This document shows positions 34,531-44,294 of a stretch of DNA of 64,000 nucleotides, one piece after another (position 1 is the first letter of the stretch; each line of letters starts with the position of its first letter). The position numbers were made by a program, and so were the translations under genes. The notes under the pieces are model-generated. The model was not told the origin of the DNA, ran no database searches, and saw only the letters and a program-made list of their open reading frames with translations. Origin of the DNA: CAWGJF01 sp963715745 (GTDB lineage Bacteria; Bacteroidota; Ignavibacteria; Ignavibacteriales; Ignavibacteriaceae); NCBI GenBank assembly GCA_963715745.1, contig OY970271.1, positions 2,604,001-2,668,000 on the forward strand, read 5' to 3'.

Positions 34531-35688
34531 TTGTCTGAACCAAAGAAAAAAATAATTATAATTGGTCCTGCCTATCCATACCGGGGCGGCAACTCACTTT
34601 TTATTACACATTTATATAATTCATTAAAAGATAATTTTGATGTTAGAATTTATAATTATAAACTACTTTATCCTTCAATTTTATTCCCCGGTAAAACTCA
34701 GTTTGATGAGAGCAAATCGGTAATTTTCAAAGCTCCGAATGAAAGAATTGTAAATTCAATAAATCCATTCAATTGGATATCAACCGCTTCAAAAATAATT
34801 AAAGAAAATGCTGATTTGGTGGTATTCGATTGGTGGCATCCGTTTTTTGGTTTTTGTCATTTTACAATTTCTTTATTGATAAAAAAGAAATACAAAAATA
34901 AAACACTGTTCATTACTGAAAATGTTGTATCACACGAATCACATTTTATTGACCGGATTTTAACTAAGATTGGCTTATCAAACTCCTCAATGTTTCTTGC
35001 CTTATCAGGAATAGTTGAAAAGGAATTAGAAAACTTTGCAAAAGACAAACCGGTTTTCAGATCGGAATTACCGATTTATGAATGCTACTCAGTAACAGAT
35101 AATTTTGATAAAGATAAATTCAAAGAAGAATTGGGTATCAATTCTGAAAATAATGTTCTTTTATTTTTCGGATATGTAAGAAAGTATAAAGGGCTTGATT
35201 TACTTATTAAAGCCATGCCCGAAATAATCAGGCAAAAACCAAATACAATTTTGTTAATTGTGGGTGAATTCTACGATGATCCGAAAACATATCTTGAATT
35301 AATGACTTCGCTTGCAATTGCTGATAAATTAATAGTTGTGAATAAATTTGTCCCTAATGAAGAAGTAGAAAAATATTATCGTATATCAGATTTAGTAGTA
35401 TTGCCGTATCGAAGTGCAACGCAAAGCGGAATTTTAAATGTTGCCTACGGATTCAACAAACCAGTATTAGTGACAAATGTTGGAGGACTCTCAGAATTTG
35501 TTGAAGATGGTCTTACCGGTTATGTAACTGAGCCGGATAATCCAGAAAATATATCAAATGGAGTTCTTAAATTTTTGAGAGAGAAAAATTCAATTAATTT
35601 CGATGAAAATATTAGCAATTATAGAAGATTAAATTCATTCGGAAATATTAAACAGATTTTTGAGCAAATATTAAATGCGACAAAATAA
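34531..35688 (+). CDS. GT4-family glycosyltransferase
   Basis: 385 residues from a TTG start at 34531; no ATG is in frame nearby and no clear ribosome binding site is seen. Two Rossmann-like halves of the GT-B fold are visible: the N-terminal IIIIGPAYPYRGG and the C-terminal VLLFFGYVRKYKGLDLLIKAM with PNTILLIVGEFY. The nucleotide-sugar loop is LPYRSATQSGILNVAYGFNKPVLVTNVGGLSEFVEDG; the first Glu of the usual E-x7-E motif is Gln. It probably builds cell-surface polysaccharide or glycolipid at the cytoplasmic face of the membrane. It is 85 bases downstream of the AAA gene and convergent with the next gene. Confidence 0.88.
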   Translation: MSEPKKKIIIIGPAYPYRGGNSLFITHLYNSLKDNFDVRIYNYKLLYPSILFPGKTQFDESKSVIFKAPNERIVNSINPFNWISTASKIIKENADLVVFDWWHPFFGFCHFTISLLIKKKYKNKTLFITENVVSHESHFIDRILTKIGLSNSSMFLALSGIVEKELENFAKDKPVFRSELPIYECYSVTDNFDKDKFKEELGINSENNVLLFFGYVRKYKGLDLLIKAMPEIIRQKPNTILLIVGEFYDDPKTYLELMTSLAIADKLIVVNKFVPNEEVEKYYRISDLVVLPYRSATQSGILNVAYGFNKPVLVTNVGGLSEFVEDGLTGYVTEPDNPENISNGVLKFLREKNSINFDENISNYRRLNSFGNIKQIFEQILNATK

Positions 35689-35712
35689 AAAAGCCCCGAA
35701 TAATTCGGGGCT
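35684..35712 (-). terminator. Intrinsic terminator between convergent genes
   Basis: Perfect 9-bp stem AGCCCCGAA/TTCGGGGCT (35692-35712). On the minus strand it is followed by TTTTTTATTTTG, so it ends the gene at 35736-38672. On the + strand no T-run follows, so it would work poorly for the glycosyltransferase. Confidence 0.9.
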
Positions 35713-35735
35713 CAGTTAACAACAACTTATTTTAA

Positions 35736-38672
35736 TTATTTCAGCAGCAGCATCTTTTTAGTATTCTGAAAATTACTTCCATTGCTCCCATTAGCTTTCA
35801 ATTCATATAAATAAATTCCACTGCTGAGCTTGTTACCGTTTACGTCATCTGCATTCCAGGTAAAGTTGTGATTACCTGCCTGTAATTCTCCTTCAAATAA
35901 AGTTTTTACTTTTTGCCCAAGAATATTATATATATTCAATTGAACGTCGGATTGAACAGGAAGTGCAAATTCAATTTTTGTAGAAGGATTAAATGGATTA
36001 GGAAAGTTTTGAAATAAGCTGTAATCATTTGGAATAATATCTGAGTTTGGTTCTTTTACACCAGTTACACCAGTTTCGAAATATGCTAATCCTAAAATAT
36101 GCTTATAACCTGTAGAACCAATAATGGTACCTACACCAGTATTTATATCAATATTTACAAAATCATTTATTTCTGAACTGGCACCAATAACACCATACAA
36201 CATGCCATTATTATCAAAAACAATATCATTAGTAATTTTTCCAAGACCAGTGTGTCCAACTATTAAAGTATCTCCCGTTGATAGGTTTACTTTAAATACA
36301 GCATCTTTATTTGGGAGAACAAAAGCCCTTGATGTGGCCCAAAGCTCATTAGTCTGTGGATTAAATGCTATTCCAGAGTATGAACCTACACCATCAACAA
36401 CAAAATTATATGTGCCATTTGATAAATCTATTGAGTATAATTCTCCTGATGTTGTAATTCCATATAACGTTCCTAAAGTGTCAAAAGCAATATCTGCCAT
36501 TTGAGGTATATCTAGATTAAATAATAAATACGCATCGCCTAATGCACTGACTCTAACAATATCCGCGTTGCTACCAGAAACTACCAAACCATATATGAAA
36601 TTGTTAGCTGGGTTAATAGTAATTCCAGTAATTTCGTCAAATAAAGATTCACCGACAATATTACCTGCCCCAGTAGTCTCATCAATAGTTAAAATTTGTC
36701 CATTATTCTGTGTGCCTGAAGATGCATAAATTTCCTTGTCAATTGCGGGGTATATTATATATCCATTTCCAGTCATTTTAATAGAAGTAAAATTAGGATC
36801 ATTTGTACTTAACGGGTAATCTTCAGAAACACTACCAATATCAGATGGTGAAAAACTGAATTCCAAGGTAAGGGAATCATAAGACGAAAGTGTGTAAGGG
36901 AGTGATATCGAAGATTCAAGATTGAAGTCATTTGATGATGAAGGGATACTGGTTATATCAAGATCACTATCACCATAATTGGCAATAATTATTGAGATAT
37001 TCTGGCTAGTGGTTCCAACTTCAACATCGCCAAATTCCAGTGAATCCGGATTTGAATAAGTATAAATTCCAGTAAAAGGGGTCATCCTAATTTCTGCTAT
37101 ATAAGTACCCCATTGATTTGTATTACGTGCGTACTCTGATAACATAAAAACATTATAAAAATTCTCCGGATCGACACAAATTCCTAAATAATCGCCCCAT
37201 CTGTTTCGAGTACCACTAAAAGTTACAATATAATTTCCAAGACCTTCCTGAATTGGTTGACTTGGCTCTAATCCTGATCCTGGTGGGGCTGAAGCTTGTT
37301 TGCTGGTATAAAATGCTCCTGCATATTCATCATCTGCAGAACGACTATAAGTTACAGCAATATTTAAATCCTGATCTACAGCAATTGTAGGATAGAAGTA
37401 AAAATATCCAACAGCTCCCTGTTCAGCCTGTTCAATTATAGTTTCTGTGGAAATATTATAAATTCCATAAAAAGCACTTGCATATGTAGCATTGGTCGAA
37501 TTTCTTATTGAATGGGCAAAGAAAATATTCCCATTTCTTAAAACAGGTTGAGTTTTGATGTGACTTCCATTTGTTTCAATTAATGGAGTACCTCCCCCTA
37601 ACTGATTGGCATTTGGAGTCTGACCATAAAACTGCGTTGATAGTACTTTTCCTCTAATACGTGGTGATGTAGAAAGAGGATTCAAGATTTGGAACACACA
37701 ATAAAAGTTAGCGCCACCTCTGTTAGCCCAAAAGAAATATGAACCACTTCCGGGTGTATAAGAAAAAACCGGATGTATAACATCCAATGGTTGACCACCA
37801 GTTCCTTGTCCTGGTGTTCTTATATCCCAAATATCTGTATAATTTACCTGTCCACCATTACTGGCATATAATTGAGATTTATCTAATATTCTGATTCTAT
37901 TATACAAATAACTGCCACCAAAACTAAATGATCTGGAATTTATAAATATTGCATTTTCATCATAACCAATTTGCGGATAATCACCCCAGGTACCTGAGTT
38001 TATTGTCCCATTTACTTTCGCATCCATCAAGTACATATACCAGGTACCAAATGGATCATCATCATCAGTATAACAAATTACAAAATAAGCCTGCTGGGAA
38101 TTATTATCCTGCCAATCCCAAAGCATAAACCACCGACCTTCATAATGATCATACATAATTTGAGGATCAAAAGCTCCTCCACTTATAACAGGACTCGTCC
38201 AGATATCTGCACTAATATTTGCTAATTCATTTCCTTCCTTATTATATACTGCAAATCTTGTATTAACAGTAGCAATTATATGATTTGGACCAACTGCCAG
38301 ATGTGGATCAGGTGGTATCGAATTGGTCATAGAAATTGATTCGAATTTATTTAAAAGAACAGTCTGTCCACTTGCCCCGGTTGGCTTACTTGTAACATTG
38401 GCATCTTCTGTATATACATAAGGTGGAAGCTTAGATTCATCGGTTTCAATAATCATCTCACCAAAATCAGGTTCAATTTTATTCCTGTCAACAATTCTTT
38501 GCCCGGAGGGGGATTCAGGTTGAAATGTATTTGGATTTAATGTCACCATTACACCGCTGGCAACACTTCCTGCCGCTGGTCCCTGATGCCAAACAGAATC
38601 AAGTTGCGCAAAAGTTAAAGTAGAGTAGATTGCTACTACTAAACAAAATATCAAGTATCTGAATAATCTCAT
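35736..38672 (-). CDS. Large secreted protein with propeller-like repeats, Hydin-like domain and type IX sorting domain
   Basis: 978 residues with a signal peptide (LIFCLVVAIYSTLTFAQ). Residues about 100-540 resemble a beta-propeller surface module, with HLAVGPNHIIATVN, YDHYEGRWFMLWDW and WGDYLGICVDPENF. An ASPM/SPD-2/Hydin-like Ig domain follows (SLEFGDVEVGTTSQNISIIIANYG). Then comes a second region of short propeller repeats (about 650-880; TGVGTIIGSTG, LGTLYGITTSGELYSIDLSNG). A full sorting domain closes it (FPNPFNPSTKIEF ... YNILGQK ... SGIYLYELK ... KKMLLLK). No enzyme motif. Monocistronic, ending at the terminator at 35692. Confidence 0.88.
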   Translation of the reverse strand: MRLFRYLIFCLVVAIYSTLTFAQLDSVWHQGPAAGSVASGVMVTLNPNTFQPESPSGQRIVDRNKIEPDFGEMIIETDESKLPPYVYTEDANVTSKPTGASGQTVLLNKFESISMTNSIPPDPHLAVGPNHIIATVNTRFAVYNKEGNELANISADIWTSPVISGGAFDPQIMYDHYEGRWFMLWDWQDNNSQQAYFVICYTDDDDPFGTWYMYLMDAKVNGTINSGTWGDYPQIGYDENAIFINSRSFSFGGSYLYNRIRILDKSQLYASNGGQVNYTDIWDIRTPGQGTGGQPLDVIHPVFSYTPGSGSYFFWANRGGANFYCVFQILNPLSTSPRIRGKVLSTQFYGQTPNANQLGGGTPLIETNGSHIKTQPVLRNGNIFFAHSIRNSTNATYASAFYGIYNISTETIIEQAEQGAVGYFYFYPTIAVDQDLNIAVTYSRSADDEYAGAFYTSKQASAPPGSGLEPSQPIQEGLGNYIVTFSGTRNRWGDYLGICVDPENFYNVFMLSEYARNTNQWGTYIAEIRMTPFTGIYTYSNPDSLEFGDVEVGTTSQNISIIIANYGDSDLDITSIPSSSNDFNLESSISLPYTLSSYDSLTLEFSFSPSDIGSVSEDYPLSTNDPNFTSIKMTGNGYIIYPAIDKEIYASSGTQNNGQILTIDETTGAGNIVGESLFDEITGITINPANNFIYGLVVSGSNADIVRVSALGDAYLLFNLDIPQMADIAFDTLGTLYGITTSGELYSIDLSNGTYNFVVDGVGSYSGIAFNPQTNELWATSRAFVLPNKDAVFKVNLSTGDTLIVGHTGLGKITNDIVFDNNGMLYGVIGASSEINDFVNIDINTGVGTIIGSTGYKHILGLAYFETGVTGVKEPNSDIIPNDYSLFQNFPNPFNPSTKIEFALPVQSDVQLNIYNILGQKVKTLFEGELQAGNHNFTWNADDVNGNKLSSGIYLYELKANGSNGSNFQNTKKMLLLK

Positions 38673-38800
38673 TTCTCCTCTATCCTTTATTTTTATTTAA
38701 AATATTTTTTTGAACTTAAGGAATATAGGTGTATAAATCAATTAAGATTTTATACATCAATTAATTAAAATTTCTAATAACCAAAGAATATTCTAATTTT

Positions 38801-40150
38801 TTATTTTTTCTTCTCTTCAGCCAGTCTTTCAAGAAGATAGTCTGCAACTGCTTTGGCTTCATTTGGTTTTAAGCCCGGGTTGGGCATCGGGGGATAATCC
38901 GGATTTACTTTTACAGGATTTCGAATAAATGCAACTAGTTGTGCTTCTTTTCCTACATATTTTGGAATTACTTCGTCATGCGGCGGTCCAACAAGTTTCG
39001 TATTCCACCTATGACAGGATTCACACCTAACTTTATAGATTTCTGCACCATCGACTTTTTCAGTAGTTCCTTCCCCTTTTAGATCTGCAAGATATTTATC
39101 AAAATTTGCACTTAAAATTTCTGTACGTAAGCTGGTTGAATTTTTCATTATTGACTGATCACTTACTATGTATGCTCCAAGTGAGAAAATCAAAACCAGG
39201 AATAATAAACTTGTAAAAACAGTACTGTAACTCTTAGTGAGCATATAAAGAAAATTGAAACCTAGAAACAACAATATTATGGAGATAACAAGATATGTAA
39301 ATACTGTTCCCGATAAGACTGTTGAAGGTACTTCCATTAAATTCAACAACATAAATACAGGAATAAAAACGCCGGAAACGAAGGTAACTTTTTGTGCATG
39401 TGATTTTACAAATTTTTTATACTCATCATCTTGTTCTGTATTACTTTTTTCAAGATTGAAAAATCTAAAAAGTATAATTCCTCCTGTTAACGTTAAGGAG
39501 AATAAAATATAAAAGATAAATTTTAACAGTACACTCAAATTAAATAAGCTGCCTAAAAAAGAGTCGACATTCCAATCTTTATAGTAAATTGAAATTGTAA
39601 TAGCAGTAAAAAAGAACCATAATCCTAAAAAGAGAAATAACAGACCATATCTTCCTGCTGTGTTACTTATATTTTTACTCTCTGAACTAAATTTATTTAT
39701 CTCTCCTGATATATCTTCATCTTTTATTTCAAATGATTTTATTGAACCGAAAATTCTGTTAAATGAAAGAGAATATCTAAAACTATAAATAAAGAAAAGC
39801 GATATTACAATACAGATAAGGGAAAGACCTAAAAAGCCAAGGTTAGATATTTCAGCACCACTAAAAAGCTGGGAGTAAATCAAAATAACTGTGATAACTG
39901 GGGCTATACCGAGAATGAATCCAACACTCTTACTTATGGTTACAATTTCCATTATGTCTTTTGCAAAATGGAAATATTTTTCATCTCCACTTTTTTCAGA
40001 TTTTCTTTTATACCGGAGAGAAAGTATTGTCCCGCCAAATACTAAACCGATAAAAGAGATGAAAAGAAACAAAACCAGAATAAGCAAGTAATGAAGTAGC
40101 TGAATGTGCTCAGCAGATTGTGGAAGTGCTATTTGATCGAGAAAATCCAT
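38801..40150 (-). CDS. Multi-pass membrane protein with C-terminal cytochrome c domain
   Basis: 449 residues. About eight hydrophobic segments occupy residues 15-340. A monohaem cytochrome c domain closes the protein: CESCH at 376-380, a candidate axial methionine in PPMPNPG, and a helical end typical of small class I cytochromes. The first segment (HIQLLHYLLILVLF) has histidines that could ligate a b-type haem, somewhat like CydA-type or other quinone-reactive proteins, but this is weak. It is the last gene of the ACIII/oxidase cluster, 21 bases after ctaB, so it probably delivers or accepts electrons at the periplasmic face near the oxidase. CoxB in this operon has no cytochrome c domain of its own. 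Confidence 0.82.
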   Translation of the reverse strand: MDFLDQIALPQSAEHIQLLHYLLILVLFLFISFIGLVFGGTILSLRYKRKSEKSGDEKYFHFAKDIMEIVTISKSVGFILGIAPVITVILIYSQLFSGAEISNLGFLGLSLICIVISLFFIYSFRYSLSFNRIFGSIKSFEIKDEDISGEINKFSSESKNISNTAGRYGLLFLFLGLWFFFTAITISIYYKDWNVDSFLGSLFNLSVLLKFIFYILFSLTLTGGIILFRFFNLEKSNTEQDDEYKKFVKSHAQKVTFVSGVFIPVFMLLNLMEVPSTVLSGTVFTYLVISIILLFLGFNFLYMLTKSYSTVFTSLLFLVLIFSLGAYIVSDQSIMKNSTSLRTEILSANFDKYLADLKGEGTTEKVDGAEIYKVRCESCHRWNTKLVGPPHDEVIPKYVGKEAQLVAFIRNPVKVNPDYPPMPNPGLKPNEAKAVADYLLERLAEEKKK

Positions 40151-40171
40151 TCTTATTAAAAACTGTAGTTA

Positions 40172-41035
40172 TTAAAAAAATAATTTATCAATAGATACAA
40201 GTGTAACAACTGTTAATACAAAAAGATTTATACTTCTGAAAGCAAAAGAAAAAATAAATTTATTTTCTGTCTTTGAAAGTAATTTAAATGCATTCCAGGT
40301 AAGCCATATTCCTGATAAAAATAAAGCAATATTTATTAAGTCCTGTTTAACCAATCCAAAGAGCGGAATAAGAAGTGCGGTAACACCTGTAGCAATAATC
40401 CACATAAAAGTTATTCTAATTAGCTGATGTTTATCAAAAATCTGAGTAAGAGTTGGAAATCCTGCCTTTTGATAATCTTCATCAAATACCAAAAGGAGTA
40501 ACCAGAAGTGAGGAATCTGCCAGATAAAAAAGAAAAAACAAATGATAAACAATTGCGGATCTGTTAAAAGTCCACCGCCGCTTACCCAGCCAACTGCAGG
40601 AGGAATAGCGCCTACAAGTGAACCGGGAATAATAGCAAAAGCACTTTTTCTTTTCAGCATTGTATAAACAACGTTATACCAAATTAAATTTGACAGTGCA
40701 ATCAAGGTAGCAATTATTCCACCGCTTAAATAGAGAATGATTGAACCAGAAATAATCAATATTAATGAAACAACTAAAACATTATTCGGACTTATTCTTT
40801 CTGAAGGTATAGGTCTGAATTTTGTTCTCTCCATTAAAGCATCAGTTTTTCTTTCCTGAAAATGATTCAGAGCAGCTGATCCGCATGCAATAAATAGAAC
40901 GCCCGTTAAAATCGCAATTAGAATAAAAGAAAGTGTCCCTGTTGCTGCAATGAATCCAAATCCTGTTGTAAGTGATACAAAAGAAGTAATTCTGAACTTG
41001 GATAATTCTAATAATATTTTAACCTGTTTTTTCAA
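40172..41035 (-). CDS. ctaB: Protohaem IX farnesyltransferase (haem O synthase)
   Basis: 287 residues, about nine membrane helices. The UbiA-type aspartate motif is ALNHFQERKTDALMERTKFRPIP (NxxxDxxxD-like), and the second polar loop is FDEDYQKAGFPTL. It transfers a farnesyl group to haem b to give haem O for the oxidase encoded by the upstream genes. It lies 14 bases after coxB. No ctaA (haem A synthase) is in the window, so haem A formation must come from elsewhere. Confidence 0.94.
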   Translation of the reverse strand: MKKQVKILLELSKFRITSFVSLTTGFGFIAATGTLSFILIAILTGVLFIACGSAALNHFQERKTDALMERTKFRPIPSERISPNNVLVVSLILIISGSIILYLSGGIIATLIALSNLIWYNVVYTMLKRKSAFAIIPGSLVGAIPPAVGWVSGGGLLTDPQLFIICFFFFIWQIPHFWLLLLVFDEDYQKAGFPTLTQIFDKHQLIRITFMWIIATGVTALLIPLFGLVKQDLINIALFLSGIWLTWNAFKLLSKTENKFIFSFAFRSINLFVLTVVTLVSIDKLFF

Positions 41036-41049
41036 AAGATCAATTATAA

Positions 41050-41694
41050 TTATTGTTGTTTTGATAATGTGGTATCTGTAACCGATGTTGTATCAGCTAT
41101 CCACTCATTAAATTTATCTTTAGGCATCACAATTACTGTATTCGCCATATAAGAGTGATTTAAGCCGCAATATTCTGCACAAGCAATATGATATCTTCCA
41201 ACTTTGTCTGCCTGAAACCAGGTTTCTCTTTTCAGTCCTGGGTAAACATCTTTTTTAACTCTGAATGCCGGGACAAAAAAAGCATGGTTAACATCATTGG
41301 AATGTAAATTTAATTTAATCGGAGTATTTACCGGTACATAGAGTGAATCGGATTGTTTTCCGTTTTCATATTTAAAGCTCCATTTCCACATTTGTGCTGT
41401 AACATCAATAGGCATTGCATTTTCGGGAATATTGGATTCTTCCAGATAACTAACCCAACCAAACCAAAACATTATTAATACAAGAATGGTAGGAATCACC
41501 GTCCAGGTTACTTCCAACGCAGTATTGCTATGAACATTAACAGCCTTCGGATTTCTTTTCCTGTTATATTTAAATACAAAAACAAGCATTGTAATTGTAA
41601 TTAACAGCAAAAAGAAAATGGAAACTATCAGCGTAAAGAGTAAAGTACCATCTACAGTATTAGCAAAATTTGATACCCCATCAAACATATTCAA
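41050..41694 (-). CDS. coxB: Cytochrome c oxidase subunit II
   Basis: 214 residues. Two N-terminal helices (about 15-40 and 60-82) are followed by the periplasmic cupredoxin domain. CuA ligands are complete: His in the NHAFFVPAF loop, then C172, C176, H180 and M183 (CAEYCGLNHSYM), with Glu174 between. There is no C-terminal cytochrome c domain, unlike caa3-type subunit II. Electrons must therefore reach CuA from a separate cytochrome (45105-46031, 38801-40150 or ActE). It follows coxD after 6 bases. Confidence 0.95.
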   Translation of the reverse strand: MNMFDGVSNFANTVDGTLLFTLIVSIFFLLLITITMLVFVFKYNRKRNPKAVNVHSNTALEVTWTVIPTILVLIMFWFGWVSYLEESNIPENAMPIDVTAQMWKWSFKYENGKQSDSLYVPVNTPIKLNLHSNDVNHAFFVPAFRVKKDVYPGLKRETWFQADKVGRYHIACAEYCGLNHSYMANTVIVMPKDKFNEWIADTTSVTDTTLSKQQ

Positions 41695-41700
41695 AAATCC

Positions 41701-41991
41701 TTAATTGAAAGAATAATCAGCAAACAATAAAATAAATGAAATCAAAAGGAAAAAAAGTGCAACGAAAACAAAAACTCTGAATACTTTACTTTCACTTTTT
41801 AGGTGCATAAAAATTGTAAGAACAAGATAGCTTTTAAATGCAGCAATTATTAATGCAGTTGCAACTGTGAATTTGCCAATATCAATTCCCGCAACAACTA
41901 CTGTAATTGCAGTAAGTGTTAATAAAGCCAGCCAGACTAAAATATAAATTCCATATCCGTGCGATTGTTCAGTATGTTCAGGGCTTTCCAT
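41701..41991 (-). CDS. coxD: Cytochrome c oxidase subunit IV (prokaryotic type)
   Basis: 96 residues with three hydrophobic segments (about 15-35, 42-60, 70-92), and the polar motif KSYLVLTIFMHLKSE typical of CtaF/CoxD-type small subunits. It stabilises the oxidase in the inner membrane. It lies between coxC (9-base gap) and coxB. Confidence 0.88.
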   Translation of the reverse strand: MESPEHTEQSHGYGIYILVWLALLTLTAITVVVAGIDIGKFTVATALIIAAFKSYLVLTIFMHLKSESKVFRVFVFVALFFLLISFILLFADYSFN

Positions 41992-42000
41992 TTCTTTTCC

Positions 42001-42624
42001 TTATGTAATTAAATAGAATAACGGGAATAGGAAAATCCAAATTATATCCACCAGATGCCAGTATAATCCGATATTTTCCAACCTGACATAATTTGTATTA
42101 TTTATTGATCCTTTTATAGTAAAGACCATCATTATTGCAATAAGTGTCATTCCAACCAAAACGTGCAAACCATGTAATCCAGTCATTACGTAATACAATC
42201 CAAAAAATAAAATTTCACCTGAGCTTTTTGATAAAAGTTGTTCAGAACCGGGATAAATTCCATGGTGAATCTTAGTTGTCCACTCAAAGTATTTATTCAT
42301 CATAAAAAATAATCCGAGACTGATAGTTATCAGTTGAAAGAAAATAGATAAATATTTTTGATTTCTCTGGATTGCAACAATTGCCAAAACCATTGTTAAA
42401 CTACTCGTAAGAAGAATAGCAGTATTGAAGCAGCCAAGAATTACATTTAATTCTTTAGCAGCTATATGGAAATCATTTGCATTTTCAAACCTGTAAACAG
42501 AGTAAACCAAAAACATTCCACCAAAAAGCAGCAATTCTGTAAAAAGGAAGAGCCACATTCCCATCCTGGAACCAACATCATCCCGATGAACATGTGATTC
42601 TATATTTGCGTGTGTAGTTGTCAC
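42001..42624 (-). CDS. coxC: Cytochrome c oxidase subunit III
   Basis: 207 residues, about five to six helices. Motifs FLFTELLLFGGMFLVYSVYR, MTGLHGLHVLVGM and YWHLVDIIWIFLFPLFYL identify the CoxC/CyoC family. It overlaps the end of coxA by 4 bases, so translation is coupled. It probably has the shorter form lacking the first two helices. Confidence 0.94.
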   Translation of the reverse strand: MTTTHANIESHVHRDDVGSRMGMWLFLFTELLLFGGMFLVYSVYRFENANDFHIAAKELNVILGCFNTAILLTSSLTMVLAIVAIQRNQKYLSIFFQLITISLGLFFMMNKYFEWTTKIHHGIYPGSEQLLSKSSGEILFFGLYYVMTGLHGLHVLVGMTLIAIMMVFTIKGSINNTNYVRLENIGLYWHLVDIIWIFLFPLFYLIT

Positions 42625-44282
42625 TTTGCCTCCGGAGTTTCAACAGCTATATCATTATCTTTATACTGATATGGTCTTTCTTCAATATAAGGTATCTCAG
42701 TAAAATTTTCGTGAATTGGAGGAGTCTCGATTTGCCATTCAAGAGTTTCTCCACCCCAGATATTTTTTTCAGTAACTACTTTTCCTTTCTTTAATGACCG
42801 GACAAGATTAAATACCATCAATAATATTCCGGTAACTAAAATCCAGGAACCGATTGTTGAAACCAGATGATATGGATGAAATTCCGGAAGGTAATCATAA
42901 TATCTTCTTGGCATTCCCAGCCATCCCATAATAAACATTGGGAAGTAAAGAAAATTAAATCCAACAAATAAAAACCAGAAAGCTGTTTTGGCTAATTTTC
43001 TGCTGTACATTCTTCCAAACATCTTTGGGAACCAGTAATGAAGTGCTGCAAAAAATCCGAACCCTGTTCCACCAAACATTACATAATGAAAATGTGCTAC
43101 AATAAATGATGTATCGTGTACCTGGATGTCGATTGAAAGAATTCCCTGCATAACACCTGTTAATCCACCAATTGAAAAAAGAAAAATAAATGCAAGAATA
43201 AACAGCATTGGTGTAGCCAGATCAATTGAACCTTTGTATAATGTTGCAACCCAGTTAAAAACTTTTATCGCACTTGGAATAGCAACAAGCATTGTGAAAA
43301 GTGAGAATACGAATTGACCGGTATTGCTCATCCCGACAGTAAACATATGATGAGCCCAAACAAGTGAACCAAGTGAAGCAATAGCAATGCTTGAATATGC
43401 TATAAACTTATAACCGAAAATTGTTCTGTGTGCAAAAACAGGAATTATTTCTGAAACGACACCCATTGCCGGTAAAATCATAATGTAAACAGCCGGGTGA
43501 GAGTAAATCCAGAACAAATGTTGGTATAAAACCGGATCACCTCCTAACGCCGGATCAAAAATTCCGACTCCTAATAGTCTTTCAATTGCAACTAAAAATA
43601 ATGTGATTCCAATAATTGGTGTAGCCAGAACCTGAACCCAGGCAGTTGCATAAAAAGACCAAATGGATAAAGGCATCTTAAACCAATCCATTCCGGGTGC
43701 ACGCATCCGGTGAACAGTAGTTACAAAGTTCAGTCCGGTTAAAATTGATGAAAAGCCAAGAATGAACGCCGCTGATAGTGCTAAAAGTACATTTGTTCCT
43801 GTTCGAACGCTATATGGAATATAGAAAGTCCAGCCGGTGTCAGCCGGTCCACCTGGTAACAAAATACTTAATATTGCAAGCAACCCGCCTGTAATATAAA
43901 GGTACCAGGATAAAAGATTTATTCTTGGAAATGCAACATCTTTTGCCCCTATCAGAATTGGTAAAAAGAAATTTCCAAATACCGCAGGCAAGCCAGGGAT
44001 AACAAACAGAAAAATCATTATAACTCCATGCAAAGTAAAAATGGAGTTATAAGTTTGAGCATCCATAATGGTTCTGCCAGGGGCTATCAGCTCGAGTCTC
44101 ATCAGGAAGCCAAAAGTAACGCCTACCAAAAAGAATACTGATAATGCACAGAGATAAAGAATCCCGATTCTTTTATGGTCAGTTGAAAATATCCAGCCTC
44201 TTAATCCTGTAAATCTTCCTTTAAATTCCAGGTAGCTAGGTTCTTTTCCATTCGATCTAAGAGGTATTGCCTCAGAGGACAT
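42621..44282 (-). CDS. coxA: Cytochrome c oxidase subunit I, A2-type
   Basis: 553 residues, twelve predicted helices. Haem and CuB ligands are seen in FTLHGVIMIFLFVIPGLP, YSHPAVYIMILPAMG (CuB His and cross-linked Tyr), AHHMFTVGM and VAHFHYVMFGG. The K-channel glutamate of the usual HPEV motif is replaced: the sequence is YSHPAV, the signature of A2-subfamily haem-copper oxidases such as that of Rhodothermus marinus. It reduces O2 to water and pumps protons in the inner membrane. It is preceded by the SCO gene (12-base gap). Confidence 0.96.
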   Translation of the reverse strand: MSSEAIPLRSNGKEPSYLEFKGRFTGLRGWIFSTDHKRIGILYLCALSVFFLVGVTFGFLMRLELIAPGRTIMDAQTYNSIFTLHGVIMIFLFVIPGLPAVFGNFFLPILIGAKDVAFPRINLLSWYLYITGGLLAILSILLPGGPADTGWTFYIPYSVRTGTNVLLALSAAFILGFSSILTGLNFVTTVHRMRAPGMDWFKMPLSIWSFYATAWVQVLATPIIGITLFLVAIERLLGVGIFDPALGGDPVLYQHLFWIYSHPAVYIMILPAMGVVSEIIPVFAHRTIFGYKFIAYSSIAIASLGSLVWAHHMFTVGMSNTGQFVFSLFTMLVAIPSAIKVFNWVATLYKGSIDLATPMLFILAFIFLFSIGGLTGVMQGILSIDIQVHDTSFIVAHFHYVMFGGTGFGFFAALHYWFPKMFGRMYSRKLAKTAFWFLFVGFNFLYFPMFIMGWLGMPRRYYDYLPEFHPYHLVSTIGSWILVTGILLMVFNLVRSLKKGKVVTEKNIWGGETLEWQIETPPIHENFTEIPYIEERPYQYKDNDIAVETPEAK

Positions 44283-44294
44283 ATAAAATCACCT

